DNA from: Bacillus sp. CECT 9360
GTDB taxonomy: Bacteria > Bacillota > Bacilli > Bacillales > DSM-1321
Assembly: GCF_918741275.1 (NCBI RefSeq)
Contig: NZ_CAKKNA010000013.1
Coordinates: forward strand, 42,682-106,681
Direction: 5' to 3'
DNA length: 64,000 nt
Shown piece after piece: positions 53,582 through 62,842 of this stretch (the first letter of the stretch is position 1; every line of letters starts with the position of its first letter). The notes under the pieces are model-generated. The model was not told where the DNA came from, did no database searches, and saw only the letters and a list, made by a program, of their open reading frames with translations. A program made the position numbers and the translations under genes.

Positions 53582-55522
53582 ATGCAGCCAGTAAATCTGA
53601 TACAACAGCCGCTAACTCAAAATATGCAACCGCAACCGGCCGGGCTCCAAACTGGCCAGATTATTCTCGGGAAAATAAATAAAATCTATCCGAATCAGAC
53701 CGCGGAGGTCCAAATCGGAAACCAAAAAATCATGGCCGTTCTCGATGCTCCGCTTAAAGTTGGTGAAAGATACTGGCTGCAGGTACAACCGGGGGAAGGA
53801 AAGCTGCATTTAAAGTTGCTGAATCCCGCTCCAGGTTTTGAAAATATCGGGCTAAAAGGGGCCGCAGAACAGCTGGTGGCTCACTTAGCCGTGCCTCAAG
53901 GGAAGGAATCGCTCGAACTGGCAAGGTTTCTATTGAAAAATCAGCTGCCGGTTACGAAAGAGAACTTTGAATTGTCTTTGCGGTGGCTCAAAACATCGGC
54001 TAACACCGGAGGCACTCTTGCCAATATTAAGACGATGCATGCAATGAACCTTCCTTTTACGAATGATGTCTTCGCTGCCTTACAATCATTAGGGAAGGCT
54101 GAATCGCTTTCTTCCGATTTAACGAAGCTGCATCAACAAATTAGCCGCCATATCGAGGGCACTGATACGGAAATTTTACAACAGGTAAAAGGTCTCCTAG
54201 AAAAAGTGATTGTTCCAAAACAAAATCAGAACGCTTCGAATGCGCTTGATAAATTGCTTGCAAGTTGGCTTGATCTAAAAACACCTTTGGAAACGCAAAA
54301 ATCCGCTTATACGATTCTTCAGAAAGCAGGCTTTATCCCTCAAAGCATCAATGAGGGAGAGTTTATCGAAAGAATAATCCTGGCTTCTCAAAACGATAAA
54401 AGTCAATTGCCGCCCGTCCTTAAAGAGAGCCTGTCGCTTATCCTGCAATATGCCGTCGCAAAACAAAAGGGAGCCGCTCCAGAAGCCGAAAAGCTTTTGA
54501 CGCTATTTAACCAGCTGCTAAGCCAGTCGGGGAAAGTAAATGTTGAATTAGCGGTGAAGCGAGGAACTGAATCCTTAAGCAAGCTCGATAGGCCAGATTC
54601 CCCTCTTTTAAGGGGAAATGAAGTGGTGCAGCTTACCAAAAAGCTTCTGCTAACACTTTTAGTCAGCAACGGAGAAGAACGTATCACGGAACAAAAGCCA
54701 ATCAATAAGGACATCCTTTTTTCAGCAGTGAACGGCAGCCACTATAAACCGGAACAGGCGCGTGGACGACTTGCGGAAATGATTCATGTAGAATTGGAAG
54801 CAGCTCAGCAAACAGTCGAGCTTGAACCAGTGGAAAGAAGATTATTAAAACAAATCATCGCCGCGGCAGAAAGACCTATTGATTTCACGAAGGGTGCTCC
54901 AACCTCAGAATTTGTGAAAGATATCGTAAAGCTGCTCGGGCTGAACATGGAGCATTCTTTAGCGAACGGAAGAGGGATGGAGACGAAGGCATCGACCGAG
55001 GAGCTGGCCACGCTAAAGCCGCTGCTCATGAAGCTGCTTGTCGAAACTCAGCATCCACCGATTAAGGATGCTGCAGAACAGGTTTTGAACCGGATAACGG
55101 CGCAACAGTTGTTGTCTCAGGACAACGGGCCGCTCCAAAATATTTTTATGCAACTCCCGCTGAACCTTTCCGGCTTTCAAACAGATTTGACATTACAATG
55201 GAGCGGAAGAAAAAAAAGCAGTGGGGCGATTGATCCGGATTATTGCCGGGTATTATTCTATCTGGATCTCGAGCAAATGCGGGAAACAGTGATCGATATG
55301 CAGATTCAAAACAGAATCTTGAAGATCAGCGTGATAAACGAGCATTTCGAAAAACTGGAGCAGCTTTCCCGTCCTTTGACGGAATCACTCAAAAACAATC
55401 TTGGGGATATGAATTACAGGCTATCGAGTCTTGTTTTTGAAGGTGAAGCAAAGCAAATAAGCCAAAAACAAAACATATCTGCGGGCAGTAAACCTTATAG
55501 TGGGGTCGATATCAGAATATGA
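53582..55522 (+). CDS. ylqG: YlqG-type protein with FliK-like C-terminal domain
   Basis: 646-residue protein of unknown function, positional match of B. subtilis ylqG between rnhB and ylqH. No signal peptide. The long N-terminal and middle parts are low in recognisable motifs (glutamine-rich start MQPVNLIQQPLTQN, helical middle). The C-terminal 120 residues (about 520-625) resemble the hook-length-control FliK C-domain: a hydrophobic-strand pattern YCRVLFYLDLEQMRETVIDMQI followed by LKISVINEH and LESLKNNL-like TESLKNNLGDMNYRLSSL. ATG 53582 is chosen over 53564, because AAGGAAGTGA lies between them. It overlaps ylqH by four bases. The FliK relationship is by eye. Confidence 0.78.
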   Translation: MQPVNLIQQPLTQNMQPQPAGLQTGQIILGKINKIYPNQTAEVQIGNQKIMAVLDAPLKVGERYWLQVQPGEGKLHLKLLNPAPGFENIGLKGAAEQLVAHLAVPQGKESLELARFLLKNQLPVTKENFELSLRWLKTSANTGGTLANIKTMHAMNLPFTNDVFAALQSLGKAESLSSDLTKLHQQISRHIEGTDTEILQQVKGLLEKVIVPKQNQNASNALDKLLASWLDLKTPLETQKSAYTILQKAGFIPQSINEGEFIERIILASQNDKSQLPPVLKESLSLILQYAVAKQKGAAPEAEKLLTLFNQLLSQSGKVNVELAVKRGTESLSKLDRPDSPLLRGNEVVQLTKKLLLTLLVSNGEERITEQKPINKDILFSAVNGSHYKPEQARGRLAEMIHVELEAAQQTVELEPVERRLLKQIIAAAERPIDFTKGAPTSEFVKDIVKLLGLNMEHSLANGRGMETKASTEELATLKPLLMKLLVETQHPPIKDAAEQVLNRITAQQLLSQDNGPLQNIFMQLPLNLSGFQTDLTLQWSGRKKSSGAIDPDYCRVLFYLDLEQMRETVIDMQIQNRILKISVINEHFEKLEQLSRPLTESLKNNLGDMNYRLSSLVFEGEAKQISQKQNISAGSKPYSGVDIRI

Positions 55523-55800
55523 AAGCAAATAAACGAAAAGAAGCGATCGCACTTAGATATGACAGCGAAAAGAATTCTGCGCCTAAGGTCATTGCAAAAG
55601 GCAAAGGCAAGGTGGCGGATAATATTCTCGAAGCAGCTAATAAGCATGATATTCCGGTCATGGAGGATCCATCCCTGGCTGAATTTCTCAGCAAACTTGA
55701 TATTAGCGAGACCATCCCTGAGGAATTGTATCAGGTGGTTGCTGAGGTGTTTGCCTTTATCTATAAAATAGATAAAGGAATGAAGAATCACCCTGAGTAA
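55519..55800 (+). CDS. ylqH: Stand-alone FlhB C-terminal-like protein YlqH
   Basis: 93 residues that match the part of FlhB/EscU export-switch proteins lying after the NPTH autocleavage site: AIALRYDSEKNSAPKVIAKGKG (core APKVIAKGKG), then NILEAANKHDIPVMEDPSLAEFL and IPEELYQVVAEVFAFIYKI. There is no transmembrane part and no NPTH; the residues before AIALRYD are KRKE. It is the positional match of B. subtilis YlqH. It may act as a free switch domain together with FliK-like YlqG, but no function is established that I know of. Confidence 0.88.
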   Translation: MKANKRKEAIALRYDSEKNSAPKVIAKGKGKVADNILEAANKHDIPVMEDPSLAEFLSKLDISETIPEELYQVVAEVFAFIYKIDKGMKNHPE

Positions 55801-55900
55801 CAGGGGGATTCTCCCATGTATAGGTTGAGACTGCCTGAAAAGGATAAAATAAAAAAGCAGATAATAAAAATTTTATCAAAAAATAAAAGGGGCTTGGCGC

Positions 55901-56758
55901 GTGAATGAATTACGAATTCTGACAAAAATCAAAAATAATATTTCGCAATTTACGGATGCTGAAAAAAAAGTTGCATTGTATATATTGGATCATCCTAATT
56001 TTATTCCGACAATGACGACCAAGGAACTGGCAAGGCAAGCCGAAGCGAGCGAAGCAAGCATTGTCCGCTTCTGCAAGACAATTGGCGTCGGCAGCTTTAA
56101 AATGCTTAAAGTTGTGCTTGCAAAAGAAAATACTGTCTCAGAGGAAAACATAAATGATTTTTCGCTTTTGCAGTCGAAGGATACTCCATCAAGCCTTTTT
56201 CATAAAGTTACTTATTTCAATAAGTCAGCCATCGAACTCTCTTTAAATACGTTAGATAAAAAGGAATTTGAACTGTCGGTAAAAAACATAAAGTCAGCGG
56301 GAAAAATTGCATTATTCGGTGTAGGCGGCTCATATGCTCCGGCCATTGACGCGCAATATAAACTTATGAAACTCGGACTTAATGCCACTGTATCCGCTGA
56401 TTTTCATTATGCCGTTTCACTACTGTCGGTAATGAAGCAGGGAGATGCCTTGATGCTGATCAGTACTTCCGGAAAAACAAAGGAAGTTTTAGAGCTGGCC
56501 GCGTTTGCGAAGGAACAGAAAGTCACGGTAATTGCTTTGACTGCTTTGAAAAAATCGCCGCTCTATAAGGCAGCCGACCTAAAGCTATGCATTCCTGATG
56601 TCGAAGAAGAACATCGTATCGGCAGTATTGCTTCGAGAATGGCTCAATTAAATATCATTGATGCCCTTTATTTAAGCATCTTCCATCAGATGGGGGAAGG
56701 TGTTTTAGGCTCCTTTAACAAGTCGAGAGAACAGGTAACAAAGAAGAAAAAAAGCTAA
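55901..56758 (+). CDS. murR: RpiR/MurR family transcriptional regulator
   Basis: 285 residues: N-terminal HTH_6 domain (TTKELARQAEASEASIVRFCKTIG; core EASIVRFCKTIG) and a C-terminal SIS sugar-phosphate-binding domain (ALFGVGGSYAPAIDAQYKL, LMLISTSGKTKEVLELA). Family members next to murQ sense MurNAc-6-phosphate. The GTG at 55901 follows AAAAGGGG. It begins the four-gene mur cassette and is separated from murQ by 151 bases of operator-like DNA. Confidence 0.88.
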   Translation: MNELRILTKIKNNISQFTDAEKKVALYILDHPNFIPTMTTKELARQAEASEASIVRFCKTIGVGSFKMLKVVLAKENTVSEENINDFSLLQSKDTPSSLFHKVTYFNKSAIELSLNTLDKKEFELSVKNIKSAGKIALFGVGGSYAPAIDAQYKLMKLGLNATVSADFHYAVSLLSVMKQGDALMLISTSGKTKEVLELAAFAKEQKVTVIALTALKKSPLYKAADLKLCIPDVEEEHRIGSIASRMAQLNIIDALYLSIFHQMGEGVLGSFNKSREQVTKKKKS

Positions 56759-56778
56759 AAAGAGAGATTTTTTTTTGG

Positions 56779-56805
56779 TATATATGAAATTTAAATTCAT
56801 ATATA
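56779..56805. promoter_or_regulatory. AT-rich inverted repeat upstream of murQ
   Basis: TATATATGAA (56779-56788) and TTCATATATA (56796-56805) are perfectly complementary across seven bases. The core TGAAATTTAAATTCA resembles the TGAAA-N-TTTCA type sites of RpiR-family regulators. It lies between the murR stop and the murQ promoter. Confidence 0.6.
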
Positions 56806-56817
56806 TTAATATATATA

Positions 56818-56846
56818 TTGATTTTAAATTTCTATTTCGCTATAAT
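56818..56846 (+). promoter_or_regulatory. Sigma-A promoter of murQ-murP(-mupG)
   Basis: TTGATT (56818-56823), 17 bases, perfect TATAAT (56841-56846), 64 bases before the murQ GTG. Operator-like palindromes flank it on both sides. Confidence 0.75.
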
Positions 56847-56859
56847 GAAAGCGTAATCA
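56846..56859 (+). promoter_or_regulatory. Candidate CcpA cre box over the murQ transcription start
   Basis: TGAAAGCGTAATCA matches the cre consensus TGWAANCGNTNWCA at 13 of 14 positions (A for T at position 10). It overlaps the last base of the -10 and the expected +1, a location where CcpA represses. This fits control of an amino-sugar PTS operon by glucose. Confidence 0.65.
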
Positions 56860-56863
56860 ATAC

Positions 56864-56882
56864 ATGAAATGGCCCATTTCAT
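56864..56882. promoter_or_regulatory. Candidate MurR operator downstream of the murQ promoter
   Basis: A perfect 9-bp inverted repeat, ATGAAATGG and CCATTTCAT around one central base, about 18-36 bases after the -10. The half-site TGAAAT/ATTTCA is the kind bound by MurR-type RpiR regulators. Confidence 0.65.
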
Positions 56883-56909
56883 AATTTGTGTGTACTTTGA
56901 GGTGATTGC

Positions 56910-57794
56910 GTGCTGGAGAAACTAACAACTGAAAACCGAAATGATCGAACAATGAATTTAGATGAAATGAGCACGGAGGAAATTCTGCGGGTCATGAATG
57001 AAGAAGACCAAACGGTGCCGCGTGCCATTCAAAAGGAATTAAGCCAGATTGAAAAGCTGGTAAAACTGGCCATCCAATCCCTGAAAAGCGGGGGAAGAAT
57101 GATCTATTTGGGCGCAGGCACGAGCGGCAGGTTAGGAATACTGGATGCAGTGGAATGTGTGCCTACTTTTGGGACTTCCCCTGAAATGGTGAAAGGTCTC
57201 CTTGCCGGAGGGAATAAGGCATTCATGGCTGCGGTCGAAGGTGCGGAAGATTCAGAGGAATTAGCGGCGTCAGATCTTGCAGAAATCAATCTGAATAAGA
57301 ACGACATCGTCATTGGAATTGCCGCCAGCGGGAGAACTCCCTATGTGATTGGTGGGCTGAAATTTGCTAAAGAGCAAGGAGCGTTTAACGGTAGCATCGC
57401 CTGCAATAAAGATGCTGAAATCAGCAAATATGCAGAAATCGCGCTTGAAATCGAAACCGGCAGCGAAATCTTGACAGGATCTACACGTTTAAAGGCGGGC
57501 ACCGCCCAAAAATTGGTGCTGAACATGATTTCAACAGCGACGATGATCGGCATTGGCAAGGTGTATAAAAACTTAATGGTGGATGTACAGCCAACCAACC
57601 TGAAGCTTGTGGAACGTTCGAAAAGAATTATCATGCAGGCGGCCGAAACAGATGAGAAAACAGCCGAGATTTTTTACCGGGACGCAAACGGGGATGTTAA
57701 AACTGCTATCGTCATGATCCTGACTAATTGTTCGGCAGAAGAAGCGCGAAACCGCCTGAAACATTCAGAAGGATTTGTCAGAAAGGCATTATAA
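56910..57794 (+). CDS. murQ: N-acetylmuramic acid 6-phosphate etherase
   Basis: Cleaves the lactyl ether of MurNAc-6-P to give GlcNAc-6-P and D-lactate. SIS-fold motifs GAGTSGRLGILDAVECVPTFG (core GAGTSGRLG, near 69) and VIGIAASGRTPYVIGGL, plus the family block STRLKAGTAQKLVLNMISTATMI. 294 residues; family about 300. Start GTG 56910 behind GAGGTGATT. First gene after the operator/promoter region. Confidence 0.95.
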   Translation: MLEKLTTENRNDRTMNLDEMSTEEILRVMNEEDQTVPRAIQKELSQIEKLVKLAIQSLKSGGRMIYLGAGTSGRLGILDAVECVPTFGTSPEMVKGLLAGGNKAFMAAVEGAEDSEELAASDLAEINLNKNDIVIGIAASGRTPYVIGGLKFAKEQGAFNGSIACNKDAEISKYAEIALEIETGSEILTGSTRLKAGTAQKLVLNMISTATMIGIGKVYKNLMVDVQPTNLKLVERSKRIIMQAAETDEKTAEIFYRDANGDVKTAIVMILTNCSAEEARNRLKHSEGFVRKAL

Positions 57795-57824
57795 GCTTTA
57801 GATATAAGAAAGCGGGGGAGAAAT

Positions 57825-59186
57825 ATGAAAAAGGAAGAGCGTTTGGCAAAAGAAATCAGTGAAAAAGTCGGCGGGATTTCTAACATCGGGCGTGTTACCC
57901 ATTGTATGACCCGGCTGCGCCTTCAATTAAAAAATGGTGATCAAGCAAATATTTCAGAAATCAAGGCCATTGACGGTGTGATGGGTGTCATAGACGATGA
58001 AACACTTCAAATCGTTATCGGCCCAGGGTTGGTGACAAAGGTAGCAGCTGAAATGAGCAAGCTGACCGGACTTCCAGTCGGGGAGGTAGCCGATGATGGA
58101 GATATAGCCACAAGGCAGCGGAATGAAATCAAGGCGAAAAATAACAAACCTTTCAAAAATCTGCTCCGCAAGGTCGGAAATATCTTCATCCCGTTAATTC
58201 CGGCCCTGGTTGCTTCAGGTATCATCAACGGGGTAGCGAATTTTGCTAAAAATGCCGGTGTTGATGAGAAAACAACTTGGTTACAGCTTTTGTTATTTAT
58301 GGGTGGCGGGATTTTTGCCTACTTAGGTGTGCTCGTTGGCTGGAACACCGCGAAGGAATTTGGAGGGACACCTGCCCTTGGTGCCATTGCCGGTATCTTT
58401 GTTTTTAATCCTGCACTGGCGACAGTAACATTGTTTGGAGAAGCATTGGTGCCGGGCCGGGGCGGATTGTTTGCGGTTATTTTCGCAGCATGGCTGATGG
58501 CCGTAACGGAAAAGCGAGTCCGAAAATTTGTGCCCAATGCTGTCGATATCATTTTCACTCCATTAATCACGGTATTATTTGTTGGTATCTTAACACTGAT
58601 AGTGATCCAGCCGGTTGGCGGATATTTGTCTGAAGGAATCACAACCGGAATCAACGCAATCCTCGATGTCGGTGGAGTGGTTGCAGGAGCGGTCTTGGCC
58701 GGAACATTCCTCCCGCTGGTTATGGTCGGTCTCCATCACGGGTTAACGCCGATCCATCTGGAGTTCATAACCACGACAGGTGTAACCCCGCTTCTTACGA
58801 TTCTTGCCATGGCCGGAGCGGGCCAAGTTGGCGCATCGATCGCCGTTTATGTTAAAACGAAAAATAAGAAAATAAAAAATGTCATAAAAGGGGCCTTGCC
58901 GGTCGGGTTTTTAGGAATCGGGGAACCCTTGCTATATGGAGTAACGCTTCCGCTCGGACGCCCATTTATCACTGCCTGTCTTGGCGGGGCCATGGGCGGA
59001 GCCTTCCAGGCATTTGCAAAGACTGCCTCCGAAGGAATCGGGGTATCCGGATTGACGCTTATTCCTTTGATCGCAGACAATAAGTATATCCTTTATTTTC
59101 TTGGGCTGGTTGTTGCTTATACCTTTGGGTTTCTGTTCACTTATTTGTTTGGATTTAAAGAGGAAATGGCAGATAATATGAAATAA
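57825..59186 (+). CDS. murP: PTS transporter IIBC, N-acetylmuramic-acid-type
   Basis: Membrane permease that phosphorylates its sugar during uptake. N-terminal IIB domain with the phosphocysteine C27 in GRVTHCMTRLRLQL; linker; C-terminal IIC domain of about ten hydrophobic helices with GLHHGLTPIHLEF and the family motif GIGEPLLYGVTLPL. There is no IIA domain, as in MurP; a IIA protein from elsewhere must supply phosphate. 453 residues, near B. subtilis MurP (455). By context the substrate is MurNAc or MurNAc-GlcNAc. Confidence 0.92.
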   Translation: MKKEERLAKEISEKVGGISNIGRVTHCMTRLRLQLKNGDQANISEIKAIDGVMGVIDDETLQIVIGPGLVTKVAAEMSKLTGLPVGEVADDGDIATRQRNEIKAKNNKPFKNLLRKVGNIFIPLIPALVASGIINGVANFAKNAGVDEKTTWLQLLLFMGGGIFAYLGVLVGWNTAKEFGGTPALGAIAGIFVFNPALATVTLFGEALVPGRGGLFAVIFAAWLMAVTEKRVRKFVPNAVDIIFTPLITVLFVGILTLIVIQPVGGYLSEGITTGINAILDVGGVVAGAVLAGTFLPLVMVGLHHGLTPIHLEFITTTGVTPLLTILAMAGAGQVGASIAVYVKTKNKKIKNVIKGALPVGFLGIGEPLLYGVTLPLGRPFITACLGGAMGGAFQAFAKTASEGIGVSGLTLIPLIADNKYILYFLGLVVAYTFGFLFTYLFGFKEEMADNMK

Positions 59187-59192
59187 TGGACG

Positions 59193-59220
59193 AAGGAGAG
59201 AAGAAATTCTCTCCTTTTCC
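59193..59220 (+). terminator. Hairpin with short T-run between murP and mupG
   Basis: AAGGAGAG (59193-59200) and CTCTCCTT (59209-59216), then TTCC. It sits seven bases after the murP stop inside the cassette. The T-run is short, so it may lower, not abolish, mupG transcription. Confidence 0.6.
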
Positions 59221-59252
59221 ATTTTAGGAGAATAATAGAAAGGGTGTTTAAT

Positions 59253-60320
59253 TTGCTTGGTATATCTGTTTATCTAGGAAAGCTCAACCATTCGTCACAG
59301 GGGGATTATATAAAAGATATGTCCTGCGCAGGATTCAGGTCGATTTTTACCTCACTCCATATCCCGGAAGATGTTTCAGAACAGGATAAGGTATTATTGG
59401 AGGCTTTAGGTGAGCAGGCGAGAGAAAACGAAATGGAATTGATGGCCGATATTTCGCCCGCCACTCTGAAAAACCTAGGCTATACGTATGAAAAAATTCC
59501 GGAGATCCGTTCGCTCGGCGTAACGGGATTGCGGATGGATTACGGCATTCCTCCAAAGGTGATGGCAGAATTATCAAGAAAAATGAAAATTTCGCTGAAT
59601 GCCAGTACGATCAATCAAGCATTATTAATAGAATTGGAGGAACATAACATTGATCTCTCCCAAACAGAAGCATGGCATAACTTTTATCCGCGTCCGGAAA
59701 CAGGACTCGATAGAGAAAGATTCATCCAGAGAAATATATGGCTGAAGGAAAGAGGATTCACCGTGATGGCCTTCATCCCGGGGGACAAGGATTTACGGGG
59801 TCCGCTTTTTCAGGGGCTGCCAACACTCGAGGACCATAGGCATATATCCCCGTTCCATGCGGCATTAGACCTGCAAAACAATTGCCACATTGATAAAGTC
59901 CTTATTGGTGACCTGTCTGTAAATAATGAAACTTTGTCGCAGTTTTCATCCTACCAAAAAGGGTTCATTCCAATCAGGTACAAAAAAAATCAAACCGATG
60001 AAGCAACGAATCGGACGCTCCAGGCCGAGCATCGAAACAGATGGGACCAGGCTAGGGACGTTATCCGATCAGAAACATCAAGGGGCATGGCGCAAGTGAC
60101 AGGCAATACATTTGAGAACGTAAACACGGTAGCCCGATCAAAAGGCTGCATTACCATCGATAATAATAAGTACGGAAGATATCAGGGGGAATTGCAGATT
60201 GCGCTTAAGGATTTGGAGCAGGATGAAAAGGTAAACGTGGTCGGGAAAGTGATCGATGAAGATGTGCCACTGCTTCCATTTATCAATGGAGGTACAAACT
60301 TCAGACTGATCGAAATATAA
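59253..60320 (+). CDS. mupG: MupG-type 6-phospho-N-acetylmuramidase (DUF871, GH170)
   Basis: 355 residues, with a TIM-barrel-like N-terminal domain beginning LGISVYLGKLNHSSQGDYI and a smaller C-terminal domain (GCITIDNNKYGRYQGELQIALKDL). The family block MDYGIPPKVMAELSRKM and WHNFYPRPETGLDRE are present. In Staphylococcus aureus MupG splits MurNAc-6-P-GlcNAc inside the cell, in a mupG-murQ-murP-murR cluster; the same gene set here supports that role. TTG 59253 is preferred over GTG 59244, because AAAGGGTG overlaps the latter. The assignment relies on family memory and context. Confidence 0.85.
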   Translation: MLGISVYLGKLNHSSQGDYIKDMSCAGFRSIFTSLHIPEDVSEQDKVLLEALGEQARENEMELMADISPATLKNLGYTYEKIPEIRSLGVTGLRMDYGIPPKVMAELSRKMKISLNASTINQALLIELEEHNIDLSQTEAWHNFYPRPETGLDRERFIQRNIWLKERGFTVMAFIPGDKDLRGPLFQGLPTLEDHRHISPFHAALDLQNNCHIDKVLIGDLSVNNETLSQFSSYQKGFIPIRYKKNQTDEATNRTLQAEHRNRWDQARDVIRSETSRGMAQVTGNTFENVNTVARSKGCITIDNNKYGRYQGELQIALKDLEQDEKVNVVGKVIDEDVPLLPFINGGTNFRLIEI

Positions 60321-60660
60321 TGTTCTGATTTGGTATGTTAGGAAATTAATTGCATGAATTCTCTTAAAGGGACACTTCAAAATCAATTATAATAGCAAGG
60401 CAAATAATTATATTAACATAAAAATAAACCGCTTGCAGAAGAATAGTAGAAAAATTAAATAAGTTCTATTAATTTAAGAGGTTATAGTAGACAAGCAATT
60501 TTACTTTTTATACAATTAAAAAGCAGTCGAATAAATAATTTCCGACATCATTTAGCAATTATTTGATGCCTGGACTGGAAAAATGGTGTACCAGGACTTA
60601 ATGTGTCTGAAAATACACTCATTTTCTCAAAAATCGCATAGTCGACAAGGAGGATGGGAA
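60321..60660. other. AT-rich gap before sucC
   Basis: 340 bases without a gene; an in-frame ATG at 60583 is not the sucC start. Weak promoter candidates are TTAAAG/TATAAT (60364-60369 and 60388-60393, 18-base spacer) and TTGCAG/TAAATA (60433 and 60456, 17-base spacer). A possible stem CCTGG...CCAGG lies near 60570-60595. No terminator for mupG is evident. Confidence 0.4.
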
Positions 60661-61821
60661 ATGAATATCCATGAGTATCAGGGGAAAGAAATCCTCAGAA
60701 AATACGGGGTATCCGTTCCGAATGGCCGTGTGGCATTTACTGTTGATGAAGCAGTGGAAGCTGCCAAGGAATTGGGTTCACAGGTTGTAGTCGTTAAGGC
60801 GCAAATCCATGCGGGCGGACGCGGCAAGGCCGGCGGTGTTAAAGTTGCGAAAAATCTTGACGAAGCACGTACATATGCACAGGAAATTCTGGGGAAAACG
60901 CTTGTTACGCACCAAACAGGACCAGTTGGCAAAGAAGTAAAGCGCTTACTGATCGAAGAAGGCTGCGACATCAAGAAAGAGTATTATATTGGTCTAGTAT
61001 TGGACCGCGCTACTTCCTCAGTTGTCCTGATGGCTTCTGAAGAAGGCGGTACCGAGATCGAAGAGGTAGCCGAAAAGACACCGGAAAAAATCTTCAAAGA
61101 AGTAATCGATCCGGTTGTCGGCCTTACAGGCTACCAGGCTAGAAGAATAGCATTTAACATTAATATCCCGAAAGAACTTGTTAATAAAGCCGTTAAATTT
61201 ATGAACGGACTCTATACAGCTTTCGTTGAAAAAGATTGCTCCATTGCAGAAATTAATCCGCTTGTCGTAACAGGTGATGGTGATGTCATGGCATTGGATG
61301 CGAAGTTGAACTTCGATTCCAACGCTCTATACCGCCATAAAGACATTTTAGAATACCGTGATCTTGATGAAGAAGATCCAAAGGAAATCGAAGCTTCCAA
61401 ATATGACTTAAGCTATATTTCCCTAGATGGAAATATTGGCTGTATGGTTAATGGTGCGGGACTTGCGATGGCGACGATGGACATCATCAAGCACTACAGC
61501 GGAGATCCGGCAAACTTCCTTGATGTTGGGGGCGGTGCCACAGCTGAAAAGGTTACGGAAGCATTTAAAATTATCCTTTCTGATACAAAAGTTAAAGGCA
61601 TCTTCGTTAATATCTTCGGCGGTATTATGAAGTGTGATGTAATCGCTGAAGGGGTAGTGGAAGCTGCGAAACAACTTGGCTTGCAAGTGCCGCTTGTTGT
61701 CCGTCTTGAAGGGACAAACGTCGATCTTGGTAAGAAAATCTTAAAAGAATCAGGTTTAAACATTACGCCTGCTGAATCTATGGCAGACGGTGCACAAAAA
61801 ATCGTAGAGCTTGTAGGATAA
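60661..61821 (+). CDS. sucC: Succinyl-CoA synthetase beta subunit (ADP-forming)
   Basis: ATP-grasp subunit of the TCA-cycle enzyme. [17 protein letters not shown] start, nucleotide-binding [16 protein letters not shown] (about 46-61), and the C-terminal flavodoxin-like domain with [17 protein letters not shown]. 386 residues. ATG 60661 has AAGGAGGATGG upstream. It is 18 bases from sucD. Confidence 0.97.
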   Translation: MNIHEYQGKEILRKYGVSVPNGRVAFTVDEAVEAAKELGSQVVVVKAQIHAGGRGKAGGVKVAKNLDEARTYAQEILGKTLVTHQTGPVGKEVKRLLIEEGCDIKKEYYIGLVLDRATSSVVLMASEEGGTEIEEVAEKTPEKIFKEVIDPVVGLTGYQARRIAFNINIPKELVNKAVKFMNGLYTAFVEKDCSIAEINPLVVTGDGDVMALDAKLNFDSNALYRHKDILEYRDLDEEDPKEIEASKYDLSYISLDGNIGCMVNGAGLAMATMDIIKHYSGDPANFLDVGGGATAEKVTEAFKIILSDTKVKGIFVNIFGGIMKCDVIAEGVVEAAKQLGLQVPLVVRLEGTNVDLGKKILKESGLNITPAESMADGAQKIVELVG

Positions 61822-61839
61822 TAGGCAGGGGGGACCAAA

Positions 61840-62742
61840 ATGAGCGTATTTATTAATAAAGATACAAAAGTCATTGTTCAAGGTATCACTGGTTCAACGG
61901 CTTTATTTCATACAAAACAAATGCTTGAATACGGTACAAAAATTGTTGCTGGTGTAACTCCAGGCAAGGGCGGTACAGAAGCAGAAGGCGTACCTGTATA
62001 CAATACAGTCAGCCAGGCAAAAGAAGCGACTGGTGCTACTGCTTCAGTTATCTATGTCCCGGCCCCTTTTGCGGCTGATGCAATACTCGAGGCTGTAGAT
62101 GCCGAGCTGGATATTGCCATTTGTATTACAGAACATATACCAGTTCTTGACATGGTAAAAGTCAAGCGCTATATGGAAGGCAAAAAAACGCGTCTTGTCG
62201 GACCAAACTGCCCGGGTGTTATCACACCGGATGAGTGTAAAATCGGCATCATGCCTGGCTATATCCATACAAAAGGGCATGTAGGCGTCGTTTCCCGTTC
62301 AGGAACATTGACATATGAAGCCGTCCACCAATTAACACAGGCTGGAATTGGACAGTCTACAGCTGTTGGGATCGGGGGAGACCCTGTAAACGGAACAGAC
62401 TTCATTGATGTATTAAAGGCATTCAATGAAGACCCTGAAACATATGCAGTGATCATGATCGGTGAAATCGGCGGAACCGCTGAAGAAGAAGCAGCACAGT
62501 GGGTGAAGGCTAACATGACAAAGCCTGTTGTCGGCTTTATCGGCGGACGCACTGCACCTCCTGGAAAGCGCATGGGCCATGCCGGTGCGATTATTTCCGG
62601 GGGCAAAGGGACAGCTGACGAAAAAATCCGTGTCATGAACGAATGTGACATTAAAGTGGCTGAGACTCCATCTGTAATGGGAGAAACCTTAATTTCTGTC
62701 CTTAAAGAAAAAGGTCTATACGACAAGTGTAAGACCCATTAA
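61840..62742 (+). CDS. sucD: Succinyl-CoA synthetase alpha subunit
   Basis: CoA-binding subunit that carries the phosphohistidine H247 in [16 protein letters not shown]-terminal CoA-binding Rossmann domain ([18 protein letters not shown]; core VQGITGSTA) and the GPNCPGVI loop. 300 residues, same as B. subtilis. GCAGGGGGGA precedes the ATG. Confidence 0.98.
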   Translation: MSVFINKDTKVIVQGITGSTALFHTKQMLEYGTKIVAGVTPGKGGTEAEGVPVYNTVSQAKEATGATASVIYVPAPFAADAILEAVDAELDIAICITEHIPVLDMVKVKRYMEGKKTRLVGPNCPGVITPDECKIGIMPGYIHTKGHVGVVSRSGTLTYEAVHQLTQAGIGQSTAVGIGGDPVNGTDFIDVLKAFNEDPETYAVIMIGEIGGTAEEEAAQWVKANMTKPVVGFIGGRTAPPGKRMGHAGAIISGGKGTADEKIRVMNECDIKVAETPSVMGETLISVLKEKGLYDKCKTH

Positions 62743-62752
62743 TTTTGCAATG

Positions 62753-62790
62753 ATCGCCCCTCATTTTTTGTTGAGGGGCGATTTCTGTAT
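62753..62790 (+). terminator. sucCD terminator
   Basis: ATCGCCCCTCA (62753-62763) pairs perfectly with TGAGGGGCGAT (62772-62782), then TTCTGTATT. Confidence 0.85.
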
Positions 62791-62842
62791 TGAATTTTTA
62801 CAATTCCTCGCAAAAAAATCCCCAAAAAGGAGTGATCTCTTT

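Noticed and set aside
55778..55820. Terminator after ylqH
   Set aside because: AATCACCCTG and CAGGGGGATT can pair with a mismatch, but no T-run follows and the stem begins inside the ylqH coding end.
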